From assembly GCF_001975665.1 (NCBI RefSeq), contig NZ_CP019419.1, positions 2,108,001 to 2,172,000 on the forward strand: a stretch of 64,000 nucleotides of DNA. The letters run 5' to 3'. Below the pieces are notes generated by a model. That model was not told the DNA's origin, made no database searches, and was given only the letters and a program-made list of their open reading frames with translations. How positions within the stretch are numbered: position 1 is the stretch's first letter; every line of letters starts with the position of its first letter. Below are positions 43,229-52,800 of this stretch, piece after piece. The position numbers were made by a program, and so were the translations under genes. This DNA is from Polaribacter reichenbachii (GTDB lineage: Bacteria > Bacteroidota > Bacteroidia > Flavobacteriales > Flavobacteriaceae).

Positions 43229-43599
43229 TGAAAAGTTTATTATTCGTTTTTATTGGTGGAGGTTTTGGTAGTGTATTACGCTTTTTAATTGGTAAATGGC
43301 TAAATAACTCAGAAAACGGAATTCCTTATGGCACATTTGCAGCCAATATTTTGGGAAGCCTTTTTATAGGTTTTATTTTAGGTTATGCTGCTAAAACTGA
43401 TGCGCTTAGTCAAAATCATACATTATTGCTAGCTACTGGTTTCTGTGGTGGTTTTACAACTTTTTCGACTTTTGCTTATGAAAACCATATCTTTCTAAAA
43501 TCTGGAGATTTTATTTCTTTCGCCTTTTATACAATTGCAAGTTTTGTAGTTGGCTTTTTAGCTGTTTTTGCAGGTATGTACTTGGTGAAATTTATATAG
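43228..43599 (+). CDS. crcB: Fluoride ion exporter
   Basis: 123 residues with four membrane helices. Family signatures GGGFGSVLRFLIGKWLN at the N-terminus, FAANILGSLFIGFILG, and ATGFCGGFTTFSTFAYE in helix three are all present. It forms a dual-topology dimeric channel for fluoride export. No fluoride riboswitch is visible upstream; the gene overlaps the DoxX-like gene (TAATG) and is presumably coexpressed with it. Confidence 0.94.
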   Translation: MKSLLFVFIGGGFGSVLRFLIGKWLNNSENGIPYGTFAANILGSLFIGFILGYAAKTDALSQNHTLLLATGFCGGFTTFSTFAYENHIFLKSGDFISFAFYTIASFVVGFLAVFAGMYLVKFI

Positions 43600-43726
43600 A
43601 TATAATTTCGAGTGATTTTTCTTTTTTTTTGAAAAATTGTATCAAAAACTAATATTGATTTTAAACTCGTATTCATCCTAAAATTAAATATGAGTTAATA
43701 TTAAATTTTATAATTAAATAAAAAAT

Positions 43727-44428
43727 ATGAACGAATTCGTAACCTATCAACCTAAAGAAAATTACGCAATTATTACCATTAACAACGGAAAAGCAAATGC
43801 AATTTCTCACCAAGTAATTGATGGTTTAAATACAAGTTTAGATAAAGCAGAACAAGAAGATAAAATAGTAATTCTTACAGGTCCTCAAAGTATTTTTTCT
43901 GGAGGATTTGATTTAAAAGTGATGACAAAATCACCTGAATCTGCTATAGAATTGGTAACAAAAGGTTCTCAATTATCTTTAAGAATGTTGTCTTTTTCGA
44001 AACCAATAATTGTTGCTTGTAATGGTCACGCAATTGCAAAAGGTGCTTTTTTATTATTATCAGCAGATTATAGAATTGGTGTAGAAGGCGATTTTAAAAT
44101 CGGTTTAAACGAAGTTATGATTGGTATGACAATGCACAATGCTGGTATTGCCATTGCAAATTCTCGTTTATCTGAAGTGTATGTAAACAGAGCTGTAAAT
44201 AATTCTGAGATATTTAATCCAAAGGATGCTGTAAAAGCTGGGTTTTTAGATCTAATTGTTCCTAATGAAGCTTTATTACCAACTGCAATTAAAGTAGCAA
44301 ATATGTTTTCTAAATTAAACAAAAAAGCACACGCAGCAACAAAATTAAAAGTTAGAAAACCACATTTAGAAACTCTAGCAAAAGCAATTGAGTTAGATGC
44401 AAAAGCAAGTATTTCTATAGATTCCTAA
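43727..44428 (+). CDS. Crotonase-family enoyl-CoA hydratase/isomerase (short form)
   Basis: 233 residues. The oxyanion-hole motifs are ILTGPQSIFSGGFDLKVM and ACNGHAIAKGAFLLLSADYRIG. The acidic pair used by hydratases for water addition is not clear: the region after the second oxyanion segment reads GLNEVMIGMTMHN, with one Glu (E of NEV). The chain is shorter than typical hydratases (about 260). The reaction cannot be assigned; it may be an isomerase or hydratase of a small acyl-CoA. It is 63 bases upstream of fabD. Confidence 0.85.
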   Translation: MNEFVTYQPKENYAIITINNGKANAISHQVIDGLNTSLDKAEQEDKIVILTGPQSIFSGGFDLKVMTKSPESAIELVTKGSQLSLRMLSFSKPIIVACNGHAIAKGAFLLLSADYRIGVEGDFKIGLNEVMIGMTMHNAGIAIANSRLSEVYVNRAVNNSEIFNPKDAVKAGFLDLIVPNEALLPTAIKVANMFSKLNKKAHAATKLKVRKPHLETLAKAIELDAKASISIDS

Positions 44429-44491
44429 TCTAATTTATAAAATGATTATTTTCGCAGGCGATTACAAGTTAAAAAATTAAACAAAAAATAA

Positions 44492-45379
44492 ATGAAAGCA
44501 TATATTTTTCCAGGTCAAGGAGCTCAATTCACAGGAATGGGATTAGATTTATACGAAAAATCACCTTTAGCACAAGAGTATTTCGAAAAAGCAAACGATA
44601 TTTTAGGCTTTTCTATTACAGATATTATGTTCGAAGGTACAGCTGAACAATTAAAAGAAACTAAAGTTACACAGCCAGCAATATTTTTACATTCTGTAAT
44701 TTTGGCTAAAGTTTTAGGCGATTCTTTTCAGCCAGAAATGGTTGCTGGTCATTCTTTAGGAGAATTATCAGCTTTAGTTGCAAACGGAGTTTTATCTTTC
44801 GAAGACGGATTAAAGTTAGTTTCTAAAAGAGCTTTAGCAATGCAAAAAGCTTGTGAAATTGCACCAAGTACAATGGCAGCAGTTTTAGGTTTAGAAGATA
44901 AAGTTGTAGAAGAAACTTGTGCAGAAATTGATGGAGTAGTAGTAGCTGCAAATTACAATTGCCCAGGTCAATTAGTGATTTCTGGAGAAATTGAAGCAGT
45001 AGAAAAAGCTTGTGAAGTGTTAACAGAAAAAGGAGCAAGAAGAGCATTGCTATTACCAGTTGGTGGTGCATTTCACTCACCAATGATGGAGCCAGCAAGA
45101 GAGGAGTTAGCTGCTGCAATAGAAGCTACAACTTTTAGCGAGCCTACTTGTGCTGTGTATCAAAATGTAGTTGCAAAAGCAGTTACAAATCCAGAGGAAA
45201 TTAAAGAAAACTTAATTGCTCAATTAACTGCACCTGTAAAATGGACACAGTGTGTACAAGCAATGATAGCAGACGGTGGAACAGAATTTATTGAAGTTGG
45301 GCCAGGTAAAGTTTTACAAGGTTTAATGCGTAAAATTGATAGGTCTGTTGCTGCAAGCGGGGCTGCTTTATCAGAGTAA
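44492..45379 (+). CDS. fabD: Malonyl-CoA:ACP transacylase
   Basis: 295 residues. FPGQGAQFTGMG at the N-terminus, the nucleophile Ser in VAGHSLGELSALVA near 92, catalytic His in VGGAFHSPMM near 200, and IEVGPGKVLQGL at the C-terminus. It loads malonate onto acyl carrier protein for fatty acid synthesis. It is not in a fab cluster here, being alone with the crotonase gene and followed by a strong terminator. Confidence 0.96.
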   Translation: MKAYIFPGQGAQFTGMGLDLYEKSPLAQEYFEKANDILGFSITDIMFEGTAEQLKETKVTQPAIFLHSVILAKVLGDSFQPEMVAGHSLGELSALVANGVLSFEDGLKLVSKRALAMQKACEIAPSTMAAVLGLEDKVVEETCAEIDGVVVAANYNCPGQLVISGEIEAVEKACEVLTEKGARRALLLPVGGAFHSPMMEPAREELAAAIEATTFSEPTCAVYQNVVAKAVTNPEEIKENLIAQLTAPVKWTQCVQAMIADGGTEFIEVGPGKVLQGLMRKIDRSVAASGAALSE

Positions 45380-45407
45380 ATAGCATTTATACTTTATTAT
45401 AAAAAAA

Positions 45408-45436
45408 AACGAGCTTAATAAAAGCTCGTTTTTTTT
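45408..45436 (+). terminator. Terminator of fabD
   Basis: AACGAGCTT pairs with AAGCTCGTT around AATAA, with eight T after it and a run of A before it, so it could also act for the opposite strand gene that ends at 45465. Confidence 0.9.
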
Positions 45437-45464
45437 ATAATTTTTGCTAAGAAATGAAACGTTA

Positions 45465-45917
45465 TTATAAATATAATTTTAGTCCTTCGTGAGTTGATTT
45501 AAAGCCTAACTCTTCGTAAAATTTAATAGCCCTTGGTCTTTCTTTATTTGAGGTTAGTTGTATAATATGTGCATTTTTTTCTTTTGCTCTTTTAATAGCC
45601 CACTCCAACATTTTCTTTCCCATTCCAAGTCCTCTTTGATTGGCTTTGATAAAAACATTCTCTACTTGTGCTCTTATTCCACCAACATAAGAAATGTACT
45701 GAATAAATGTTAATTGCATAGTTCCAATTACTTCTAGATTTTCATTTTCTAAAACAATAAGTTCTTGATTTTTATCAATATTTATTTTTTGAAAAGCTTT
45801 TACATATTCTATTGGTAATGGAGATTGAAAGTTTTCTCTTTTTTTGCCTAAGACATCGTCAGCCATCATTTTTACAATTTCAGCAAGATCCTTTTCTGTT
45901 GCTTTTCTAAAGTTCAT
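45465..45917 (-). CDS. GNAT-family N-acetyltransferase
   Basis: 150 residues, minus strand. The acetyl-CoA pyrophosphate loop is QRGLGMGKKMLEWAI near residue 95, preceded by IRAQVENVFIK and followed by IIQLTSNKERPRAIKFYEELGF, all standard GNAT positions. The acceptor is unknown. It ends facing fabD and lies downstream of the M16 peptidase gene, from which a perfect terminator palindrome separates it. Confidence 0.88.
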   Translation of the reverse strand: MNFRKATEKDLAEIVKMMADDVLGKKRENFQSPLPIEYVKAFQKINIDKNQELIVLENENLEVIGTMQLTFIQYISYVGGIRAQVENVFIKANQRGLGMGKKMLEWAIKRAKEKNAHIIQLTSNKERPRAIKFYEELGFKSTHEGLKLYL

Positions 45918-45940
45918 TGTTTTTGTTATTTTATAAAGGT

Positions 45941-45976
45941 AAAAGTCCCAATTTCAAATTTGAAATTGGGACTTTT
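45941..45976 (-). terminator. Terminator of the M16 peptidase gene: 36-base perfect palindrome
   Basis: AAAAGTCCCAATTTCAAA is followed directly by its exact inverse, giving 18-base arms with no spacer. Read on the minus strand it lies 40 bases after the peptidase stop and ends in a T-run. The symmetry makes it equally usable from the other side. Confidence 0.85.
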
Positions 45977-46016
45977 TTAGTTTAAAATCAAGTTTTTTTT
46001 TGTCTTGTTTCTTTTT

Positions 46017-48854
46017 TTACTTCTTAATCTTCTTTTGTCTTTCATTTAGCAAAACAGGTTCTCCATAACCTAATTCTTTCATTCTGTCTAATTGAGTTTC
46101 TGCATCACCAACAACTAGCCAAATCATTTTATTAGGGTTTACATATTTGTTTGCTAAAGTTTTAATTTGTGCTTTGGTCATATTATTAACCGTATTTTCT
46201 CTGTCTTTTACATAGTCTGCACTCCAACCATAATCACTAATATTAGACAACATATTTAATTTTGCTCTAGAAGTTTCAAAAGCTCTTGCATTACTTTTAA
46301 TTAAAAAGCTTTTGGTAGTTTCTAAATCTTTATCAGAAAAAGTAGTTGGGTATTCTTCTAAAATTTTCTTTACCAATTGCGCAGATTCTAATGTTACATT
46401 ACTTCTTACCCCGCTAGAAATAGTAAAGGCACCTTTTGCTTTTGTACCAGAAAAACGCGAACGAATTCCGTAAGTATACCCTTTACCTTCTCTTAACTCT
46501 TGTGTTAATCTAGAGGCAAAACCACCACCACCTAAAATGTAATTCATTACAGAAGCCGCATAAAAATCTTTATCTGTTGCAGCTAAAGCAGGTGCACCAA
46601 ATTGTAAAACAGATTGTTTTGCATTAGGAATATCATAAAAATAAACAGTTGGTTTTGTTGGTGTATCTGGTGTTTTATATTCAGGAATTATAACTTCTTT
46701 AGCTGCCCAATTATTATTTAAAGATGCTAAAGAAGCTGTTACTTTATCTTTAGAAATATCACCCACAACTAACATTTTTGTAACTGAGGGAGAAATATAA
46801 TTGTTGTAAAATGCTTTTAAATCTTCAATAGTAATTTTTTCTACGGATGCCAAACTACCTAAAATATTCTTAGAACGGATGTTGTCTTTTCCGTAAATCA
46901 ATTCATTATAAGCATTTCTTGCCACAGAATTAGGGCTGGCTTCTTGCTGACGTAAATTAGAAATGGTAGCTTTCTTTAATAGATCGAATTCCTTTTCATC
47001 AAACCTTGGTTCTAATAAAATTTCTTGAGCTAAAGCTAAAGTTTTATCATAGTTTTTTGATAAAGTTGTTCCTGTTAAAGTGATGTTTTCCACATCAGAA
47101 TATACATAAATAGAAGCACCTAATTCTTGAATGGCTTCTTCTAATTCTTGGACAGTTTTGTTTTTTGTTCCTTTATTTAATAAATCAGCAGTTAAGTTTG
47201 CAACGCCTAATTTATCCATAGACTCTAATAGTTGGCCACCATCAATAGTAATATTAAAACGCACTAAAGGCACTTCATCATTTTCTATTCCGTAAATTTT
47301 TAAACCATTGTCTAAACTGCTTTCATATACTTCTGGTACAGATAAAGAAGGTGCTTCTCCAAAAGCAGGCTCAATACTTCTATCAAAAGAAGAAGGAGTT
47401 TTTGTGTAAGTAGCTGCAATTTTTGGGTCGAATTTTTCTTCTGCTCCAATAACAATTTTTTCTTCAACAACATCAGCTAAAACAGCACCTTGTAAAGCTA
47501 AATCAGCACTATTTCTAGGTACAAAACTTGTAGCAACATAGTTTTTGCTTTTAATGTATTTGTTATAAACACGCATTACATCATCTGTGGTTACAGCCAA
47601 TGTGTTGTTGATATCTTGGGTTACAAAACCAGGATTTCCAGTATAAGTATTATAAGAAGCTAATTTTGTTCCTTTACCTAAAACACTAGATAAACTAGAG
47701 TAAAACCTTGTTTCTTGACCCGCTTTTATTCTGTTTAAATCTTTTTCAGAAATCCCTTCTGCTTCAAATTTTGCAAAAGCTTGTTCAATTCCGGTTTTTA
47801 CAGCATCTAATTTAGTACCATTAAAAGCTCTAATAATTAAGTGTGTTTCTCCTGCAATTTCAGAAGCATAATTATACATAGTTGTATTCGATGTTAGTTT
47901 TAAATCATCAACTAAAATCTGATTTAAAGGCGCCGATTTTCCATCAGATAAATATTGAGTTAAAACTTCTAAAGCATAAGAATCTGCATCATATTGTGCC
48001 ACAGTTGGCCAGGCCATAGTTAATTGTGGTACTCTTGCAAAATTATCTTCATAATATAAAGACTTAATTTCATCTACTTTACCTGGTTTTTTTTCAATTG
48101 CAGGTATTTCTTCTGTTCCTTTAGGTATTTCTTCAAAATATTTATGCACCCATTTTGTAGCTTGTTCAATATCAATATCACCAGATAAAACTAAAGTTGC
48201 ATTGTTAGGTACATACCATTTTCTAAAAAACGTTTTAACATCCTCTAAAGTTGCGTTTTGTAAATCTTCTAAAGAACCAATAACTTGCCAGTTATAAGGA
48301 TGATTTTTAGGGTATAAATTTTTACCAATTACATATTGATTATGTCCATAAGGTCTGTTATCTACACTCTGTCTTTTTTCATTTTTTACAACCTGTTTTT
48401 CTTTTGCCAAAACAGGATCTGTAACTGTGTTTATAAACCAGCCTAATTTATCTGCTTCTGCCCATATCATTTTTTCTAAACCATCTTTTGGAACAGTTTG
48501 TAAGTAATTTGTTCTGTCTCTAGAAGTAGAACCATTTGCGCCAGAACCACCAATTCTTGCACTCATTTTATCTAAACCACCTTTTCCTAAATTTTCAGAT
48601 TCTAAGAATAATAAGTGTTCAAATAAGTGTGCAAAGCCTGTTCTACCTTCAATTTCTCTAGCAGAACCCACGTGTACCATTAATTCTACAGCAACAACAG
48701 GGTCAGATTTATCCACATGAAAAACAACATCTAAGCCATTATCTAACTCAATTTTTTTGTAGTTAATGCTTAGTTCTGGTTTTTTTTCTTCGGATGATTT
48801 TTTGCAACTCAATAAACTAGTTGCCACTAAAAATGTTAGTAATATTTTTTTCAT
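46017..48854 (-). CDS. M16 family zinc peptidase (two-domain), lipoprotein
   Basis: 945 residues on the minus strand. Lipoprotein signal MKKILLTFLVATSLLSC (Cys17). The first M16 domain has the inverted zinc site HLFEHLLFL near residue 83 with the downstream Glu about 75 residues later (QVVKNEKRQ region). The second half (from about 500: VPEVYESSLDNGLKIYGIEN) repeats the fold without the HxxEH motif, as in pitrilysin-like peptidases with one active and one inactive half. It probably degrades peptides in the periplasm. It is transcribed alone with its own terminator. Confidence 0.92.
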   Translation of the reverse strand: MKKILLTFLVATSLLSCKKSSEEKKPELSINYKKIELDNGLDVVFHVDKSDPVVAVELMVHVGSAREIEGRTGFAHLFEHLLFLESENLGKGGLDKMSARIGGSGANGSTSRDRTNYLQTVPKDGLEKMIWAEADKLGWFINTVTDPVLAKEKQVVKNEKRQSVDNRPYGHNQYVIGKNLYPKNHPYNWQVIGSLEDLQNATLEDVKTFFRKWYVPNNATLVLSGDIDIEQATKWVHKYFEEIPKGTEEIPAIEKKPGKVDEIKSLYYEDNFARVPQLTMAWPTVAQYDADSYALEVLTQYLSDGKSAPLNQILVDDLKLTSNTTMYNYASEIAGETHLIIRAFNGTKLDAVKTGIEQAFAKFEAEGISEKDLNRIKAGQETRFYSSLSSVLGKGTKLASYNTYTGNPGFVTQDINNTLAVTTDDVMRVYNKYIKSKNYVATSFVPRNSADLALQGAVLADVVEEKIVIGAEEKFDPKIAATYTKTPSSFDRSIEPAFGEAPSLSVPEVYESSLDNGLKIYGIENDEVPLVRFNITIDGGQLLESMDKLGVANLTADLLNKGTKNKTVQELEEAIQELGASIYVYSDVENITLTGTTLSKNYDKTLALAQEILLEPRFDEKEFDLLKKATISNLRQQEASPNSVARNAYNELIYGKDNIRSKNILGSLASVEKITIEDLKAFYNNYISPSVTKMLVVGDISKDKVTASLASLNNNWAAKEVIIPEYKTPDTPTKPTVYFYDIPNAKQSVLQFGAPALAATDKDFYAASVMNYILGGGGFASRLTQELREGKGYTYGIRSRFSGTKAKGAFTISSGVRSNVTLESAQLVKKILEEYPTTFSDKDLETTKSFLIKSNARAFETSRAKLNMLSNISDYGWSADYVKDRENTVNNMTKAQIKTLANKYVNPNKMIWLVVGDAETQLDRMKELGYGEPVLLNERQKKIKK

Positions 48855-49061
48855 TTGATTTGAATTTATGGGTTTAAAAGTAATGAAATAAAAGGTTGAA
48901 AGTAGATTCTATTTTGTTAAAATAAAAAAAAATAGAAAATATTTTTACAGATAATTGCCAGTTTTTTAGGTTGTTATGCTTTAGGTGAAATTCTTTAACA
49001 TTCTATAATTAGAATTGGCATAACAATTGGTTTAAAGATGTAAATTAAAAAATAATAAATT

Positions 49062-49625
49062 ATGATTAAAAAATTATGGGTTGCTTGTATCGCAATAGGT
49101 TTTGCTGGTGCATTAAATGCGCAAGATGTTAAGTTAGGTCTTAAATTGGGGATGAATATTGCTTCTGTAAATGGTAGTAATGCAAATAATTTAGATTCTA
49201 GAACTGGCTTTGTTATTGGGGCTGTAGTAGAAGTTCCGTTAACAGAAAAGTTTTCTGTACAGCCAGAATTATTATATTCTGCACAGGGTGCGCAACAAAG
49301 AAATAGTTTTAAGTACGATTTAAACTATGTTTCGCTTCCTTTAATGGCAAAGTATTATGTTGCCAAAGGTTTTAATGTAGAAGTTGGCCCTCAATTTTCT
49401 TTTTTAATAAAAGATCAATTGGTTCCTGTAGATCAGTATAATGGAGCTATAATAGAAAATACAGATGCAGAAAACTTTGATCTTGCTGCAAATTTTGGTT
49501 TAGGATATCAGTTTAATAGTGGTGTTTTTTTTCAAACAAGGTATAATTTAGGGCTCATTGCAATTAGTGAGAATCCAGATATTAAAAATGGAGTTTTTCA
49601 AATGACTTTAGGTTATCAATTTTAA
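49062..49625 (+). CDS. Outer-membrane beta-barrel protein (porin-family type)
   Basis: 187 residues. Signal peptide ends at ALNAQ (residue 21). The mature part DVKLGLKLGMNIASVNGSN...PLTEKFSVQPELLYSAQGAQ...YVSLPLMAKYYVAKGFNVEVGPQFSFL is the eight-stranded PorT/OMP_b-brl_2 pattern common in Bacteroidota, ending in Phe (LGYQF). The function is unknown; these proteins are abundant and diverse. Single gene with a terminator. Confidence 0.88.
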   Translation: MIKKLWVACIAIGFAGALNAQDVKLGLKLGMNIASVNGSNANNLDSRTGFVIGAVVEVPLTEKFSVQPELLYSAQGAQQRNSFKYDLNYVSLPLMAKYYVAKGFNVEVGPQFSFLIKDQLVPVDQYNGAIIENTDAENFDLAANFGLGYQFNSGVFFQTRYNLGLIAISENPDIKNGVFQMTLGYQF

Positions 49626-49648
49626 AAAGCAACAAATTTTATTACAAT

Positions 49649-49684
49649 AATCCTCTTCATAACTCTGAAGAGGATTTTATTTTT
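49649..49684 (+). terminator. Terminator after the small barrel gene
   Basis: AATCCTCTTCA pairs with TGAAGAGGATT around TAACTC, then TTATTTTTT. Confidence 0.88.
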
Positions 49685-49774
49685 TACAATACTTCTTTTT
49701 TTATGATTTTAGAATACTTAAGAATATCAATATAAGCAAGTTCTTTTTTACTTTAATCTTCTAAAGAATAAACG

Positions 49775-49782
49775 TAAATTTG
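49775..49782 (+). promoter_or_regulatory. Promoter -7 box TAAATTTG of leuS
   Basis: Exact TAnnTTTG match, 20 bases before the leuS start; TTTA at 49752-49755 has the 19-base spacing to serve as the -33 element. Leader would be about 13 bases. Confidence 0.6.
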
Positions 49783-49802
49783 CACCCTTAAAAGTAGAAA
49801 TA

Positions 49803-52800
49803 ATGCAATATAATCATAAAGAGATCGAAAAGAATTGGCAAAAATTTTGGGCTGATAACCAAACTTTTAAAGCCAGCAATGAAAGTGAAAAACCTAAATA
49901 TTATGTGTTAGATATGTTTCCTTATCCATCAGGAGCAGGTTTACATGTTGGGCATCCTTTAGGATATATTGCAAGCGATATTTATGCACGTTACAAGCGC
50001 CATAAAGGCTTTAATGTATTGCATCCACAAGGTTACGATTCTTTTGGTTTGCCTGCAGAGCAATATGCTATTCAAACTGGGCAACATCCTGCAAAAACAA
50101 CAGAAGCAAACATTAAAACATATAGAAGACAATTAGATCAAATTGGTTTTTCTTTTGATTGGAGCAGAGAAGTACGTACTTCAAATCCTGAATATTATAA
50201 ATGGACGCAATGGATTTTTATTCAATTATTTAATTCTTGGTATAATAAAGATACAGATAAGGCAGAAGATATTTCAACTTTAGAAAAAGTATTTAAGAAA
50301 GAAGGAAATGCAACTGTAAATGCAGTTTGTGATGAAGATGTTACTATTTTTTCTGCGGATGAATGGAAAGCATTCTCAAAAACAGAACAAGAAGAAATTT
50401 TATTACAATATCGTTTAACATTTTTGTCTGATACAGAAGTAAACTGGTGTCCTGCTTTAGGAACAGTTTTAGCCAATGATGAGATTGTAAACGGAGTTTC
50501 AGAACGTGGAGGTCATCCTGTAATTCGTAAGAAAATGACACAATGGTCTATGCGAATTTCTGCTTACGCTCAACGTTTATTAGACGGATTAGAAAAAATA
50601 GATTGGCCACAACCTTTAAAAGATTCTCAAACGAATTGGATTGGGCGATCGCAAGGAGCAATGGTTACTTTTAAAGTAGAAGCTAAAACAGAAAAATCTA
50701 GTTCAGAGGTTAAATTATCTTACAAAGAATTAGAAGATCTAAAAGAGTTAAGACAAAATTTGACTAAAGCAGAAACTACACTTTGGAACGAATTAAAAAA
50801 TAAAAAAGGAGCATCAAAATTTAGAAAAAAATATACAGTTGGTGCTTTTTTGGTAGATTATGTTTGTATTGCAAAAAACTTAATTGTTGAGTTTTCTGGT
50901 AAAGAAGATGAAGCAGCAAGAACAGAATTCTTCCATAAAGAAGGATTTAACGTTATTCGTTTTACTGATGAAGAGGTTTTACAAAATGTTGTAAAAGTAG
51001 TTTCTGAAATTAATTTTGCAATTCAATTTCCTAAAGTAATTGATAATGTCGAGAGTAAAAAAGAGGTTACTTCTAATTCTGAAGAAGAATCTTACAAAAT
51101 AGATGTTTTTACAACGCGTCCAGACACAATTTACGGAGTTTCGTTTATGACGTTGGCTCCAGAACACGAGTTGGTTTCTAAAATTACAACTGATGCTCAA
51201 AAAGCAGAAGTTGAAGCATATGTAAAAGCAACTGCAAAACGTTCTGAACGTGATAGAATGGCCGATGTTAAAACCATTTCTGGTGCATTTACAGGAGCGT
51301 ATGCAATTCACCCTTTTTCTGGAGAAAAAGTACAAATTTGGATTGGAGATTACGTTTTAGCATCTTATGGTACAGGAGCTGTAATGGCTGTTCCTTGTGG
51401 AGATCAGCGTGATTATGATTTTGCAAAACATTTTAATATTCCTATTCCTAATATTTTTGAAGGTGTAGATATTTCTGAAGCTGCACATGCAGATAAAGAA
51501 GGAACTGTAATTGCAAATTCAGACTTTTTATCAGGATTAAAATATAAGAAAGCCTTAAAATTAGCCATTTACGAAATGGAAAAAAGAGGTTTTGGTTACG
51601 GAAAAATAAACTACAGATTGCGTGATGCTGTGTTTAGCAGACAACGTTATTGGGGAGAGCCTTTTCCTGTGTATTACAAAGACGGAATGCCGCAAATGAT
51701 TGACGAAAAACACTTGCCAATTGTTTTGCCAGAAGTAGAAAAATACTTGCCAACTGAAGATGGAAAACCACCTTTAGGAAACGCAACTGAATGGGCTTGG
51801 GATTCTCGTAACAAGAAAGTTGTTTCGAACGAAAAACTAAAAAACAAAACAGTTTATCCGTTAGAATTAAACACAATGCCGGGTTGGGCTGGTTCTTCTT
51901 GGTATTTTAATAGATATATGGATGCTAAGAATTCTGATGAGTTTGCTAGTAAAGAAAATTTAGAATATTGGAAAGAAGTAGATTTATATATAGGTGGTTC
52001 TGAGCATGCAACAGGTCATTTATTATATGCTCGTTTTTGGCAAAAATTCTTGTTTGATAAAGGAATTGTTCCTGTAGATGAGTTTGCAAAAAAGCTGATA
52101 AACCAAGGAATGATTTTAGGTACTTCTGCTTTTGTTTATAAAGCTGATGCATTTGTAAAATCAGGTTGTTCTTTAAGTAGTTCTTTTGATGATATTAAGG
52201 CTAAAATTCCTTCAATATTTGTATCTAAAGAATTATTTACAACAGATGATGAATTTGAAAATGTAGTAATAGAATACTTATTAAATCAGAAAATTGTTAA
52301 TCAACAAGAATCAGAATTATTAACCATTATTAGAAGTAATATACATTCTGATGTTTCATTAGTTAATGCTTCTGATGAATTAGATATTGAAGGGTTTAAA
52401 AATCATCCTTTAAATGTTGATTATAAAGATGCTGAATTTATTCTTGAAGATGGAGTTTATAAAGTTGGTAGAGAAGTAGAAAAAATGTCTAAATCAAAAT
52501 ACAATGTTGTAAATCCTGATGATATTGTTGCAGAATATGGTGCAGATGCTTTAAGAATGTTCGAAATGTTTTTAGGGCCACTAGAACAAACCAAACCTTG
52601 GAAAACTTCTGGTATTTCTGGAGTTTCATCATTCTTAAAGAAATTATGGAAATTGTATTTTACTGATGATAATTTTGATGTTTCTGAAGAAAATGCAACC
52701 AAAGACGAGTTAAAAACTTTACATAAAACCATTAAAAAAGTAGAAGAAGATATAGAGAATTTCTCTTTTAATACGTCTGTATCTACTTTTATGATTGCTG

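Noticed and set aside
43228..43599. Fluoride riboswitch for crcB
   Set aside because: The gene overlaps its upstream neighbour and no crcB-motif RNA is recognisable before the DoxX-like gene.
48971..49026. Inverted repeat TTGTTATGC / GCATAACAA upstream of the small barrel gene
   Set aside because: Arms are only nine bases with a 38-base AT-rich loop and no promoter or known motif nearby, so chance is likely.
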